DNA of 64,000 nt from Flavobacterium sp. ASW18X (GTDB taxonomy: Bacteria > Bacteroidota > Bacteroidia > Flavobacteriales > Flavobacteriaceae): assembly GCF_005144745.1 (NCBI RefSeq), contig NZ_SWKK01000019.1, positions 1 through 64,000 on the forward strand. The letters are read 5' to 3'. The notes under the pieces are model-generated. The model had not been told where the DNA came from and made no database searches. It was given only the letters and a program-made list of their open reading frames with translations. The translations under genes and the position numbers were made by a program. Positions 54,363 to 62,384 of this stretch are shown here, piece by piece. Positions within the stretch are counted from its first letter, which is position 1, and every line of letters begins with the position of its first letter.

Positions 54363-54437
54363 TGGAGTATACTGGATTCGAACCAGTGACCTCTGCCCTG
54401 TCAAGGCAGCGCTCTAAACCAACTGAGCTAATACTCC
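54363..54437 (-). tRNA. tRNA-Val (GAC)
   Basis: A 75-nt cloverleaf on the reverse strand: a 7-bp acceptor stem GGAGTAT / ATACTCC, D arm with AGCTCAGTTGGT, anticodon stem CTGCC / GGCAG with loop TTGACAG (anticodon GAC), and T arm with GGTTCGAATCC. CCA is not encoded. It follows the pterin synthase gene on the same strand, 25 bases away. Confidence 0.95.
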
Positions 54438-54462
54438 TAAAATAATTATAGATTACAATAAA

Positions 54463-54873
54463 CTACCAATCTCCATACTCGGCAGAATTCTTAGTAGTTT
54501 CATGTAAGGTGATATGTAATAGCTGCCCTGTAGTAAGCTTAGGTTTTAGAATATCATAAATTACTTTCACAAAGTATTCTGTAGAAGGTAAAATATCTGC
54601 AAATTCTGGACAGTCTTCATTTAGATTTTTATGGTCAAATCGCTCTTCAATTTCGTTTTTAATCAGGCTACCCAAAACAGCCAAATCCATAACAAATCCA
54701 GTATCTGGGTTTACTTCTCCACGGATTCTAACTTCTAAATCAAAATTATGACCATGGTAATGTGGGCTATTGCATTTACCAAAAACCTCAATATTCTTTT
54801 CATCACTCCATTTAGGATTATGTAAACGGTGTGCCGCATTAAAATGAGCTTTTCTACATATGGTAGCAATCAT
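54463..54873 (-). CDS. 6-pyruvoyl-tetrahydropterin synthase / QueD-like
   Basis: A 136-residue zinc enzyme of the PTPS family. Zinc ligands are H15 (AAHRL), H40 and H42 (PHYHGH), with Cys34 (GKCNSP) as the probable catalytic Cys and 'GFVMDL' in the middle. Bacterial members make tetrahydropterins or 6-carboxy-tetrahydropterin for queuosine; which one is not decided. It has a near-perfect promoter and tRNA-Val follows. Confidence 0.9.
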   Translation of the reverse strand: MIATICRKAHFNAAHRLHNPKWSDEKNIEVFGKCNSPHYHGHNFDLEVRIRGEVNPDTGFVMDLAVLGSLIKNEIEERFDHKNLNEDCPEFADILPSTEYFVKVIYDILKPKLTTGQLLHITLHETTKNSAEYGDW

Positions 54874-54892
54874 GGTACTTCATTTAAGGTTG

Positions 54893-54922
54893 CAAAGATA
54901 ATCCACTTTCTTGTATCGCCAA
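54893..54922 (-). promoter_or_regulatory. Promoter of the PTPS-like gene: TTG - 19 nt - TATCTTTG
   Basis: Reverse strand, -33 TTG (54920-54922), a 19-base spacer and an exact -7 box (54893-54900), 19 bases before the ATG. One of the best promoter matches in the window. Confidence 0.65.
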
Positions 54923-54942
54923 GCAATTACCTTTTTAAACAT

Positions 54943-54980
54943 AAAAAACCCTTTCTTTGGCTATTGCCTTCAAAAGGGTT
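54943..54980 (-). terminator. Terminator of the susC-to-subunit-3 operon
   Basis: An 8-bp stem AACCCTTT / AAAGGGTT with a long loop that itself contains GGC/GCC; a T-run follows on the reverse strand. It lies 20 bases after the last gene of the operon. Confidence 0.65.
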
Positions 54981-55000
54981 CTTTTACTAAACAAATTATA

Positions 55001-55711
55001 CTAAGTGATTAAATTTCCGTTTTCATCCCATTCTGCCACGTCATTACGCTTACTTTGGTCTACGCATTTAGCAATCCATTCCGGATCATAAGAAACTCCA
55101 TGTTGTGCTAAAACATCTTCTGGCACACCGTTCCATACATTTGGTGAATTGCCTTTATAACCCAGTTCTTCTATCCCAATTTTAGAGGTATAAAAACCTG
55201 TCATAGTTAGGTTTCTGATCAACGAGAAAAAATTAACCCCAAAAGGGCGTTCTCTAGATGGAGTATCTGGGTCGTAGAAAGCAATTTCGTCTAAAATTGA
55301 TTTTTGTTGCTCTTCTGTCAATTTCTTAAACTCATTTTCATAGGCCGTATTACTGGTATGGTCTAACCACATTAAACCACCGCGTAAATCTCTCTGCATG
55401 TTGGGCATATCCTTAGCGATAAACTCTATAAAGTCTGCAACAGCAGCATCAGAAGCTCCCTTGTAGGTATCACTAGAAGGTAATATTAAATCGCATAAAA
55501 CTGTTATGGTTTCCATTTCATGTGCATTAAAAAATTCTTCTGCCATGATTTCTTCATCACGCTCCTTCTCTTTAGGCGTTCTACCATAAAAAACCTCAGC
55601 GCTTTTGGTTACCTGTGCTGTCTCTTCTGCTGTGGGCGTGCAGCCATGTAAAGCTAAACCTGTTGCTACTGAGCCTAAAACTATTGACCGTAAACTATCT
55701 CTTCTATCCAT
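55001..55711 (-). CDS. Gluconate 2-dehydrogenase subunit 3-family protein
   Basis: A 236-residue exported protein. The N-terminus (MDRRDSLRSIVLGSVATGLALHGC) has paired arginines and a lipobox-like Cys24, suggesting Tat-dependent lipoprotein export. The mature part has the family pattern 'ETITVLCDLILPSSD', 'AAVADFIEFIAKDMP' and late 'FFSLIRNLTMTGFYTSK'. In the known enzymes this subunit partners a GMC flavoprotein and may act as a chaperone for its export. It is 2 bases after the GMC gene and closes the operon. Confidence 0.87.
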   Translation of the reverse strand: MDRRDSLRSIVLGSVATGLALHGCTPTAEETAQVTKSAEVFYGRTPKEKERDEEIMAEEFFNAHEMETITVLCDLILPSSDTYKGASDAAVADFIEFIAKDMPNMQRDLRGGLMWLDHTSNTAYENEFKKLTEEQQKSILDEIAFYDPDTPSRERPFGVNFFSLIRNLTMTGFYTSKIGIEELGYKGNSPNVWNGVPEDVLAQHGVSYDPEWIAKCVDQSKRNDVAEWDENGNLIT

Positions 55712-55713
55712 GA

Positions 55714-57435
55714 CTACAAATTCTGTTTTTTAAGTTGGTCCACTATATAATCTGATGCTCTCCACGATAACGCTAGAATTGTCCATGTACAATTTTTATC
55801 TGCCTGTGATACAAAGGGGCCAGCATCTACTACAAATACATTATCAACATCGTGCAATTGTTGGTATTTATTGGTTACCGATGTTTTAGGGTTATCTCCC
55901 ATTCTTGTAGTACCTACCTCGTGAATTATTCTACCTGGAGCATGCAAACCATAATCTACATCTTTACCCGGTTTATCCCCTAGAGGTTCTCCACCCATAT
56001 TTATCAAGATTTCTTCAAAAGTATCTTGCATATGTTTCGCCTGATTTCGTTCTAAATCTGACCATTTATAGTTAAAACGCAATACTGGAATACCCCATTC
56101 ATCTACTACATTAGGGTCTATTTCACAATAATTTTCTTTTCTAGCAATAGACTCACCTCTACCACTTAAACCGACTACTGCTCCATAATATTTTTTAGCA
56201 TCACTACGTAAAATATCGCCATAACCACCAACCTTAGTTCCAAAGAACTTATTGAACTCATTAACATTAAATCCAAAGCCATAACCGGGCATACCCATAC
56301 CGCCCCATATTTCTATATGGTAACCTCTAGGGAAATCTAATTTAGAATTATCGCCCCACCAAGGTGAGTATACGTGCATACCGCCCACACCATCTTCATT
56401 ATAAGATATTTTCCTGTTCATTAAATCTGGAATAAAAGCTGCTCTATCTGCCCCTGTAGAATCGTGCAAATACTTACCAATATGGTCACTGCTGTTCCCT
56501 AATCCATTGGGATGTTGTTTGCTTTTTGAGTTTAATAATATACGCGCAGAACTACACGCTGAGGCTGCCAAAATAACGACTCTACCTTTTAATTTGTATT
56601 CTTTTCTATCATCTTTACTTATGTAAGAAACGCCTGTAGCCCTACCTTCTTCATTTGTGGTCACCTCTCTAACCACAGAATTTACAAATAGGTCTACTTG
56701 TCCTCTACTCTTTTGTGCTGGAAAAATTAAACAAGTACCCGCAGAGAAATCCGCATATACTTGGCACGCTCTACCACACTGTCCACAATAAAAGCAAACG
56801 CCTCGTTCATTGTTAATTCGCTTTGTAAGCATTGACATTCTGGAAGGATACACCGGAATACCAGTTTTCTTTGCTCCGTTTATATAAAACAACTCGTGTA
56901 ATCTTGGTTTAGGTGGCGGAAGAAAGAAACCGTCTGGATCATTTCTTAAACCTTCATTAGTTCCAAAAACTCCAATTAATTTATCTACACGGTCATAGTA
57001 AGGCTTAACATCATCATAACTTATAGGCCAATTATCTCCATACCCATCTATATCTTTGTGTTTAAAATCGTCTGGTCCAAACCTAAGTGATATTCTACCC
57101 CAGTGATTAGTTCTCCCTCCTAACATATGACTCCTAAACCAATCGAACTTAGTACCTTCTGCACGAGTGTATGGTTCACCTTCAATTTCCCAACCTCCGT
57201 AAGCAGCATCAAAATCACCAAAAGGTCTTGTAGTGCCTGCACCTCTACGAGGACTCTCATATGGCCATTTTAATTGTGTCTGTTGTTTTGGGTCTGCTGG
57301 GTCAAAAAATGGTCCTGCTTCTACTACGGCCACTTTGAGCCCGGCATCTGCCAACACTTTGGTCGCCATACCACCACCTGCACCGGAGCCAACAATAATA
57401 GCATCGTAAAAGGTTGATTTTTCAATTATTTGCAT
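55714..57435 (-). CDS. GMC-family oxidoreductase with ferredoxin-like cysteine cluster
   Basis: A 573-residue FAD enzyme. The dinucleotide fold is VGSGAGGG (about residues 15-22) followed by VVEAGP. C214-x2-C217-x2-C220-x3-C224, with C235 nearby, gives a ferredoxin-like motif that could hold a 4Fe-4S cluster. The C-terminal GMC domain has 'HEVGTTRMGD' with the catalytic His region and 'DAGPFVSQADKNCTWTI'. No signal peptide is seen, so export may be by piggy-back on the Tat-signal subunit encoded 2 bases downstream. Substrate is probably a polyol or sugar alcohol; unknown. Confidence 0.87.
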   Translation of the reverse strand: MQIIEKSTFYDAIIVGSGAGGGMATKVLADAGLKVAVVEAGPFFDPADPKQQTQLKWPYESPRRGAGTTRPFGDFDAAYGGWEIEGEPYTRAEGTKFDWFRSHMLGGRTNHWGRISLRFGPDDFKHKDIDGYGDNWPISYDDVKPYYDRVDKLIGVFGTNEGLRNDPDGFFLPPPKPRLHELFYINGAKKTGIPVYPSRMSMLTKRINNERGVCFYCGQCGRACQVYADFSAGTCLIFPAQKSRGQVDLFVNSVVREVTTNEEGRATGVSYISKDDRKEYKLKGRVVILAASACSSARILLNSKSKQHPNGLGNSSDHIGKYLHDSTGADRAAFIPDLMNRKISYNEDGVGGMHVYSPWWGDNSKLDFPRGYHIEIWGGMGMPGYGFGFNVNEFNKFFGTKVGGYGDILRSDAKKYYGAVVGLSGRGESIARKENYCEIDPNVVDEWGIPVLRFNYKWSDLERNQAKHMQDTFEEILINMGGEPLGDKPGKDVDYGLHAPGRIIHEVGTTRMGDNPKTSVTNKYQQLHDVDNVFVVDAGPFVSQADKNCTWTILALSWRASDYIVDQLKKQNL

Positions 57436-57454
57436 TCTATTTTATTTTCTGTTG

Positions 57455-60400
57455 TTAGTTTGTATTTATCCATGTAAAAAACTGTAGTGCATCATTATTA
57501 TTAGCTACTACAATTGTAGACTTGTACCCTTTTTGCATTAATGTGATTTGCTTGGCATCCTTGGCTGCATAAAAACCACTTTCTTGATATTCTTGAGCAG
57601 TGAAATTTCCTTTGCCATCACCAAGCAACAAGATACCAATTCCTGCGTCGTTTTTGGGTGTTTCGATTTCAGCAACCCATAAATTCCCAACACCAAGAAC
57701 ATCTAAATTTCCATCAGCATTAAAGTCTCTCACTAATAAATTGTTCCAATTGGTTAGTTGCGCCTTGTTAGGTAGGGGATGCATTTTAAAGTCTCCATTC
57801 CCTAAATTTTCTATGTAAACTGATGCAAATGTATCTGCCTGTAAATGCAAGGCATTGTTAAGATTAGCCGCTCCATATATTTGTTCTATGTCCATGGCCG
57901 CAAATATGTCGTACTTTTTTATTTCCTTTTTAAGAGAAGGTATTTGTTGGGAAGAACATGAAAATCCGCGTAGTGGAAAATGTGTATTGCCATTATGGTA
58001 CCCTAAGACAATATCCTTTTTGCCATTGCCATCAAAATCATCATAATAGACATCAAAAGGGGCATCTTTACTTGTTTTGTATTTATAATTAAGTCCTAAA
58101 TTTCCTGCAATAAAATCTGGGTCTCCGTCCCCATCAAAATCCCCAGAGGTCAATCCAAACCACCAACCTCTGCTTGCAGAAAGCCCTGGTGGAGAAATCT
58201 TTTTTAACTGACCTTTTGTATTCACAAATACGGTTATTGGCATCCATTCCCCAACCACCATCAAATCTAAATCTTCATCACCATCCACATCTGCCCATTG
58301 AGCAGCTGTAGCCATTCCTAAATTTTCTAAATCTGGAGCTAAAGTTAGCGTCTTGTTCTGTAGCTGCCCCTCTATATTTACATACAAGGTACTGCTTGCC
58401 GCCGTTGGATATGCATAAGGCGTATGCCTACCTGTTACAAAAACATCTACATCCCCATCATTATCATAATCTGCGACTGCAATTTTACCGCCACTCTCTC
58501 TGGTAACCCCTAGCAATGCCCCTTTTTTGAACTTCCCTTCAATATTCATATACAGGCGGTCTGTATAGTGAAAATCGTTTTCAGGATATGCATTACCACC
58601 ACTTGCCACGTATAAATCTAGAAAACCATCGTTGTTCACATCTATAAATACTGCATCTACATCTTCATAAGGAGCTTCTTTATTCCAAAATGAGATTTGT
58701 GTAGGTCTTAAACTACCATCTGTTTCTTGTAGTAATAATTGTGGTTCCAATCCACTTGCACCTCCTAAAAAAATATCGTCTAACCCATCATTATTTATAT
58801 CTGCAACCGCCATTGCCGGCCCAAATTGAGACATTTTATGAGGCAGCAATAGCTGCTTTTGAAAATCATCAAACGTATTTTCTGTATGCTTAATTACGTG
58901 CTGCACCTCCTCTTTAAACAAACGTTTAGGGTACTTTTTTTTAGGCTGATATGTGGTGGCCAAACTAGCATTTGCCACCCAAACCGTATTGGCTAGAACC
59001 TCTTTTTGAACCAATCGTTTACCGTCTGGAAAAAACACTTCTACACTATCTATTTTGCTCATTGTTCCTATCCCAAAATGAGCGGTTTGCTCACTTGTAG
59101 AATAAATGCCTCTTACATTCGTAAGTTCTATTAACTGTGTAGCTCCTCCAGAATGTGCATACACACGGCTGCCCAAAGTAGTTTTGTGCGTATCATCCTG
59201 AACTATAACACGTAAATAATTTGCCTTATTTTGTTCAGATGAATTGTTACGGTACACAAATGCTGTAGCATTTATATTATTTACTACCATGTCTAAATCA
59301 CCATCATTATCTAAATCTCCGTAAGCGGCACCATTAGAGAACGACTTGTGGTCTAAACCCCAATCCGCAGCAACCTTGTCAAAACTAAAATCGCCCTTAT
59401 TTTTAAACGCATAATTCTTTAAAGGCTGAGAGGGAATCATGTTTAGAATAGTGTCTAAATGTATAATTTGAAAGATATCTTCCAGATTACCACCCTCTGG
59501 GTGTTTTTGCAGCCATTTAAAACGCTGTTGATTAATATATTCTGACACTTTTTTATCTGCGTCTGTGTTACGGATATCTCGCAAAAGTCCATTGGTGATG
59601 TATACATCTTTTAAGCCATCATTATCAAAATCCGCAATAAGATTGCTCCAGCTCCAATCCGTAGCTTGCATGCTAGAAAAATTAGCCACGTTACTAAAAG
59701 TACCATTACCGTTATTTTTATGAAGCGCGTTATACATATATTGGTAATGACCGCCATTATCCACCACATTCCAAAAGCTAGTGATATCCATACCACTCAT
59801 ATTAGACTTTTGTCTAAAATTGTCTTCGGCTACCATATCTAGCACAAAAACATCTAAATTTTTATCGTTATCCATATCTGCAACGTCTACTCCCATGCTA
59901 TAAAAAGACATCTGGGGTAACACTTTATTGCCGACACTGGAAAAAGTACCGTCTTGATTGTTAAGAAATACAAAGTCCGGCGCTTCAAAATCATTGGCCA
60001 CAAAAATATCTGTGTAGCCATCATTATTAATATCACTTGCAGATACCGCATTAGGAAAACCGGTAAAGGCTAAACCTGTTTTTTGGGTTACATCTACAAA
60101 ACCATCTCCGGTATTTTTATAGAGTTTAAGTTGATGTTCTTCTGTTAAAAGTGAACTCCCCGAATAGGAAGATAGACTCCCCGGATTGGGAGGCTGGGTA
60201 AGTAAAAATAAATCTAACGCACCATCTTTGTTATAATCTAGAAAGGTAGCATGCCGTGTTCTTTGATTGTTGGCAACACCCCACTTCTTGGCTTGTTCTT
60301 TAAATGTTGCATCGCCATTATTTATATATAGCAAATTGGTTCTTGCTTTTGTATCATCATCATATAACTCCCTACTTACATATATATCTAGGTATCCGTC

Positions 60401-60778
60401 TGCATTTACGTCTGCTACAGTTACGCCTGTAGACCATCCTAAGTCTTGTAAAATATTGGCTTCCTTAGATGCATCTGTAAATTTTAAATTGCCTTGGTTT
60501 AAATACAATTTATCTGGCACCATATTGCCTGCAAAAAAGACATCTAACAAACCATCATTATTAAAATCTCCTAAGCCTACGCCTGCACCACCATAAAAGT
60601 TAGCATATTTAAGAATATTATGTTTATTCGTCTCTTTTAGTTCATTCATAAAATTGATACCTGTATCTACAGGCGGCAATAGTGTAAATAATTTAAGCGG
60701 CGCATCTGTTTTATTCTCTTTACAAGAAAAAAAACAAAGCACCATAAGAACAGTTAGTATTGAATGAAACCGAAACAT
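57455..60778 (-). CDS. FG-GAP/VCBS-repeat lipoprotein with ASPIC/UnbV domain
   Basis: A 1107-residue lipoprotein with Cys19 (CFFSCKE). It carries many beta-propeller repeats with Ca-binding loops of the DxNxDGxxD type (DFNNDGLLD, DVNADGYLD, DYNKDGALD, DINNDGYTD). An ASPIC/UnbV domain (about residues 520-600, 'GSRVYAHSGGATQL' and 'VFFPDGKRLV') sits between two propeller sets. Such proteins are often next to SusCD pairs and may bind substrate at the cell surface; role not known. It is separated from susD by 112 bases with an 11-bp hairpin and lies 19 bases before the GMC gene. Confidence 0.88.
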   Translation of the reverse strand: MFRFHSILTVLMVLCFFSCKENKTDAPLKLFTLLPPVDTGINFMNELKETNKHNILKYANFYGGAGVGLGDFNNDGLLDVFFAGNMVPDKLYLNQGNLKFTDASKEANILQDLGWSTGVTVADVNADGYLDIYVSRELYDDDTKARTNLLYINNGDATFKEQAKKWGVANNQRTRHATFLDYNKDGALDLFLLTQPPNPGSLSSYSGSSLLTEEHQLKLYKNTGDGFVDVTQKTGLAFTGFPNAVSASDINNDGYTDIFVANDFEAPDFVFLNNQDGTFSSVGNKVLPQMSFYSMGVDVADMDNDKNLDVFVLDMVAEDNFRQKSNMSGMDITSFWNVVDNGGHYQYMYNALHKNNGNGTFSNVANFSSMQATDWSWSNLIADFDNDGLKDVYITNGLLRDIRNTDADKKVSEYINQQRFKWLQKHPEGGNLEDIFQIIHLDTILNMIPSQPLKNYAFKNKGDFSFDKVAADWGLDHKSFSNGAAYGDLDNDGDLDMVVNNINATAFVYRNNSSEQNKANYLRVIVQDDTHKTTLGSRVYAHSGGATQLIELTNVRGIYSTSEQTAHFGIGTMSKIDSVEVFFPDGKRLVQKEVLANTVWVANASLATTYQPKKKYPKRLFKEEVQHVIKHTENTFDDFQKQLLLPHKMSQFGPAMAVADINNDGLDDIFLGGASGLEPQLLLQETDGSLRPTQISFWNKEAPYEDVDAVFIDVNNDGFLDLYVASGGNAYPENDFHYTDRLYMNIEGKFKKGALLGVTRESGGKIAVADYDNDGDVDVFVTGRHTPYAYPTAASSTLYVNIEGQLQNKTLTLAPDLENLGMATAAQWADVDGDEDLDLMVVGEWMPITVFVNTKGQLKKISPPGLSASRGWWFGLTSGDFDGDGDPDFIAGNLGLNYKYKTSKDAPFDVYYDDFDGNGKKDIVLGYHNGNTHFPLRGFSCSSQQIPSLKKEIKKYDIFAAMDIEQIYGAANLNNALHLQADTFASVYIENLGNGDFKMHPLPNKAQLTNWNNLLVRDFNADGNLDVLGVGNLWVAEIETPKNDAGIGILLLGDGKGNFTAQEYQESGFYAAKDAKQITLMQKGYKSTIVVANNNDALQFFTWINTN

Positions 60779-60804
60779 TTGTAAAAGAATAAAAGTCTTA
60801 AGTT

Positions 60805-60834
60805 AGATAAAGGAGAGTTTCCCCTCCTTTATCT
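60805..60834 (-). terminator. Hairpin between susD and the VCBS gene (partial terminator or processing site)
   Basis: An 11-bp perfect stem AGATAAAGGAG / CTCCTTTATCT with an 8-nt loop. The reverse-strand T-run is weak, so it may stabilise the susCD transcript and attenuate the downstream genes more than stop transcription. Confidence 0.5.
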
Positions 60835-60890
60835 TCTTAAAATAAACTAAACTAACCCATACTAGAATTAAGCATTATGAGCACCTATTT

Positions 60891-62378
60891 CTATTGCACA
60901 TCCCACCAAACGCGCGTAGTCAATTGGTCTGGCCCCTGCGCGTCTACAGCTGCCTGATAATTGGTAGGATTATTTGCTTGTTCACTTTCTGAATAGGTAA
61001 GCCTTCTTGGGATAGTGCCACCCGTAACATTACCTGGATAACTAACTGGAGTTAATACCGGAAAACCAGTACGTCTCCAATTTGCAAAAGACTCATATTC
61101 ATTTAAAAAAGTTGCTGCCCAATACTGTGTATTAATTTGCTCCAAAGCGTTAGCCGGATCAAAAGGTTTTAATGCTAGATAGTCATCTATAGCCGCATCT
61201 TCTATTACAGCATCTGCACTATAAATCGCTAACATTTTCATGGCTGCTCTTACACCTGCATTATAGTGTGGTTCTGGATCACCACCTGCTAAACCCCAAC
61301 GTTCTGCAGCTTCTGCAAGTAAAAAGGCCACCTCTGCGTAAGTCTGAAAAAACATTGGAGCTCCCTCTCCAGTAATTATAGCCCTATTTGGTTCTGCATA
61401 AGCATCTGTATTCTCTTCGCCTGTTAAATCTAAAAGCAAGCTAGAATCCAATCCATTGGGCAGTCCTTTTAAATCGGAAATTTCTGTACTACCATCAGAC
61501 CTTCTAGCAGCCAGAATGGGCAATCTTGGATCATCTTCTAAAAAGTTGATAAACGTCTCACTCATTCTTGGGTTTCCATCGGCTGTAAAAACTTCTCCAT
61601 TACCATTTCTATTGATACCTTCTGGCCCTGCTGTGTGTTGAATATATGCAATGTCTGCATTTGACTCCATCACTCCTCCGTTTATGGCTTTGGTCACCCA
61701 TTCTTGAGCCGCTGTTGGATTTACTTTTATCAATCTAAATCCTAAACGAAGCATCATAGAATTTGCAAAACGCTTCCATTTTGCCAAATCTCCTTGGTAC
61801 ATAATATCTGCATCTCCAAATGAAGAAGTTCCTGAACCTAATACTGCCGCAGCACTCTCTAATTCACTTAACATATCTGCATATATCTCGCTCTGCGAAT
61901 CATATACTGGGGTTAGGTTGCCCTCTATTACCGCTTTCCCTGCCTCAAAATAAGGTATGTTACCGTACAAATCTGTTAATCTATGAAATGTAAAAACTCT
62001 TAGCACCTTAATAATAGCTACAACTTCTTCTGGTTGCGATTCTGCTTCTGCCTGCACCAACATATCTTCTAATGTTTTAACAGGATTCTCGTAATAACGA
62101 TCCATTAAAGAAGAGGCATAACCTCTGTTCCAAGTATATTTATCTCCACTCCAATACCCTGCTGTTGTAGCAAAGTGTTGCATCATAGTAGAGCAATAAA
62201 TTAAATTGGCACGCCAATTATCATAACGTTCACTAGACACCTGCAACTGTGCTGTTGTCAATTTATTAGAAATAGCTATCTGACTTGCCTTGGTAGGATC
62301 AACATTGACATCCTCAAAACCTTCATCACAAGAAGATATGGAGAACATTACTATAAGTATATAAAGTATTTTTTTCAT
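60891..62378 (-). CDS. SusD/RagB-family nutrient-binding lipoprotein
   Basis: A 495-residue outer-membrane lipoprotein with Cys17 (SISSCDE). It has the SusD-like helical repeat fold: early 'VDPTKASQIAISNKLT', 'RWGLAGGDPEPHYNAGVRAAM' and the end 'FANWRRTGFPVL', matching the SusD-like-2 group. It captures the ligand for the SusC channel. Its ATG is 6 bases after the susC stop. The ligand cannot be told; no glycoside hydrolase is next to it, unlike most polysaccharide loci. Confidence 0.9.
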   Translation of the reverse strand: MKKILYILIVMFSISSCDEGFEDVNVDPTKASQIAISNKLTTAQLQVSSERYDNWRANLIYCSTMMQHFATTAGYWSGDKYTWNRGYASSLMDRYYENPVKTLEDMLVQAEAESQPEEVVAIIKVLRVFTFHRLTDLYGNIPYFEAGKAVIEGNLTPVYDSQSEIYADMLSELESAAAVLGSGTSSFGDADIMYQGDLAKWKRFANSMMLRLGFRLIKVNPTAAQEWVTKAINGGVMESNADIAYIQHTAGPEGINRNGNGEVFTADGNPRMSETFINFLEDDPRLPILAARRSDGSTEISDLKGLPNGLDSSLLLDLTGEENTDAYAEPNRAIITGEGAPMFFQTYAEVAFLLAEAAERWGLAGGDPEPHYNAGVRAAMKMLAIYSADAVIEDAAIDDYLALKPFDPANALEQINTQYWAATFLNEYESFANWRRTGFPVLTPVSYPGNVTGGTIPRRLTYSESEQANNPTNYQAAVDAQGPDQLTTRVWWDVQ

Positions 62379-62384
62379 AGCAGT

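Noticed and set aside
54363-54437. tRNA-Asp
   Set aside because: The anticodon loop is TTGACAG on the reverse strand, giving GAC (Val), not GTC (Asp).
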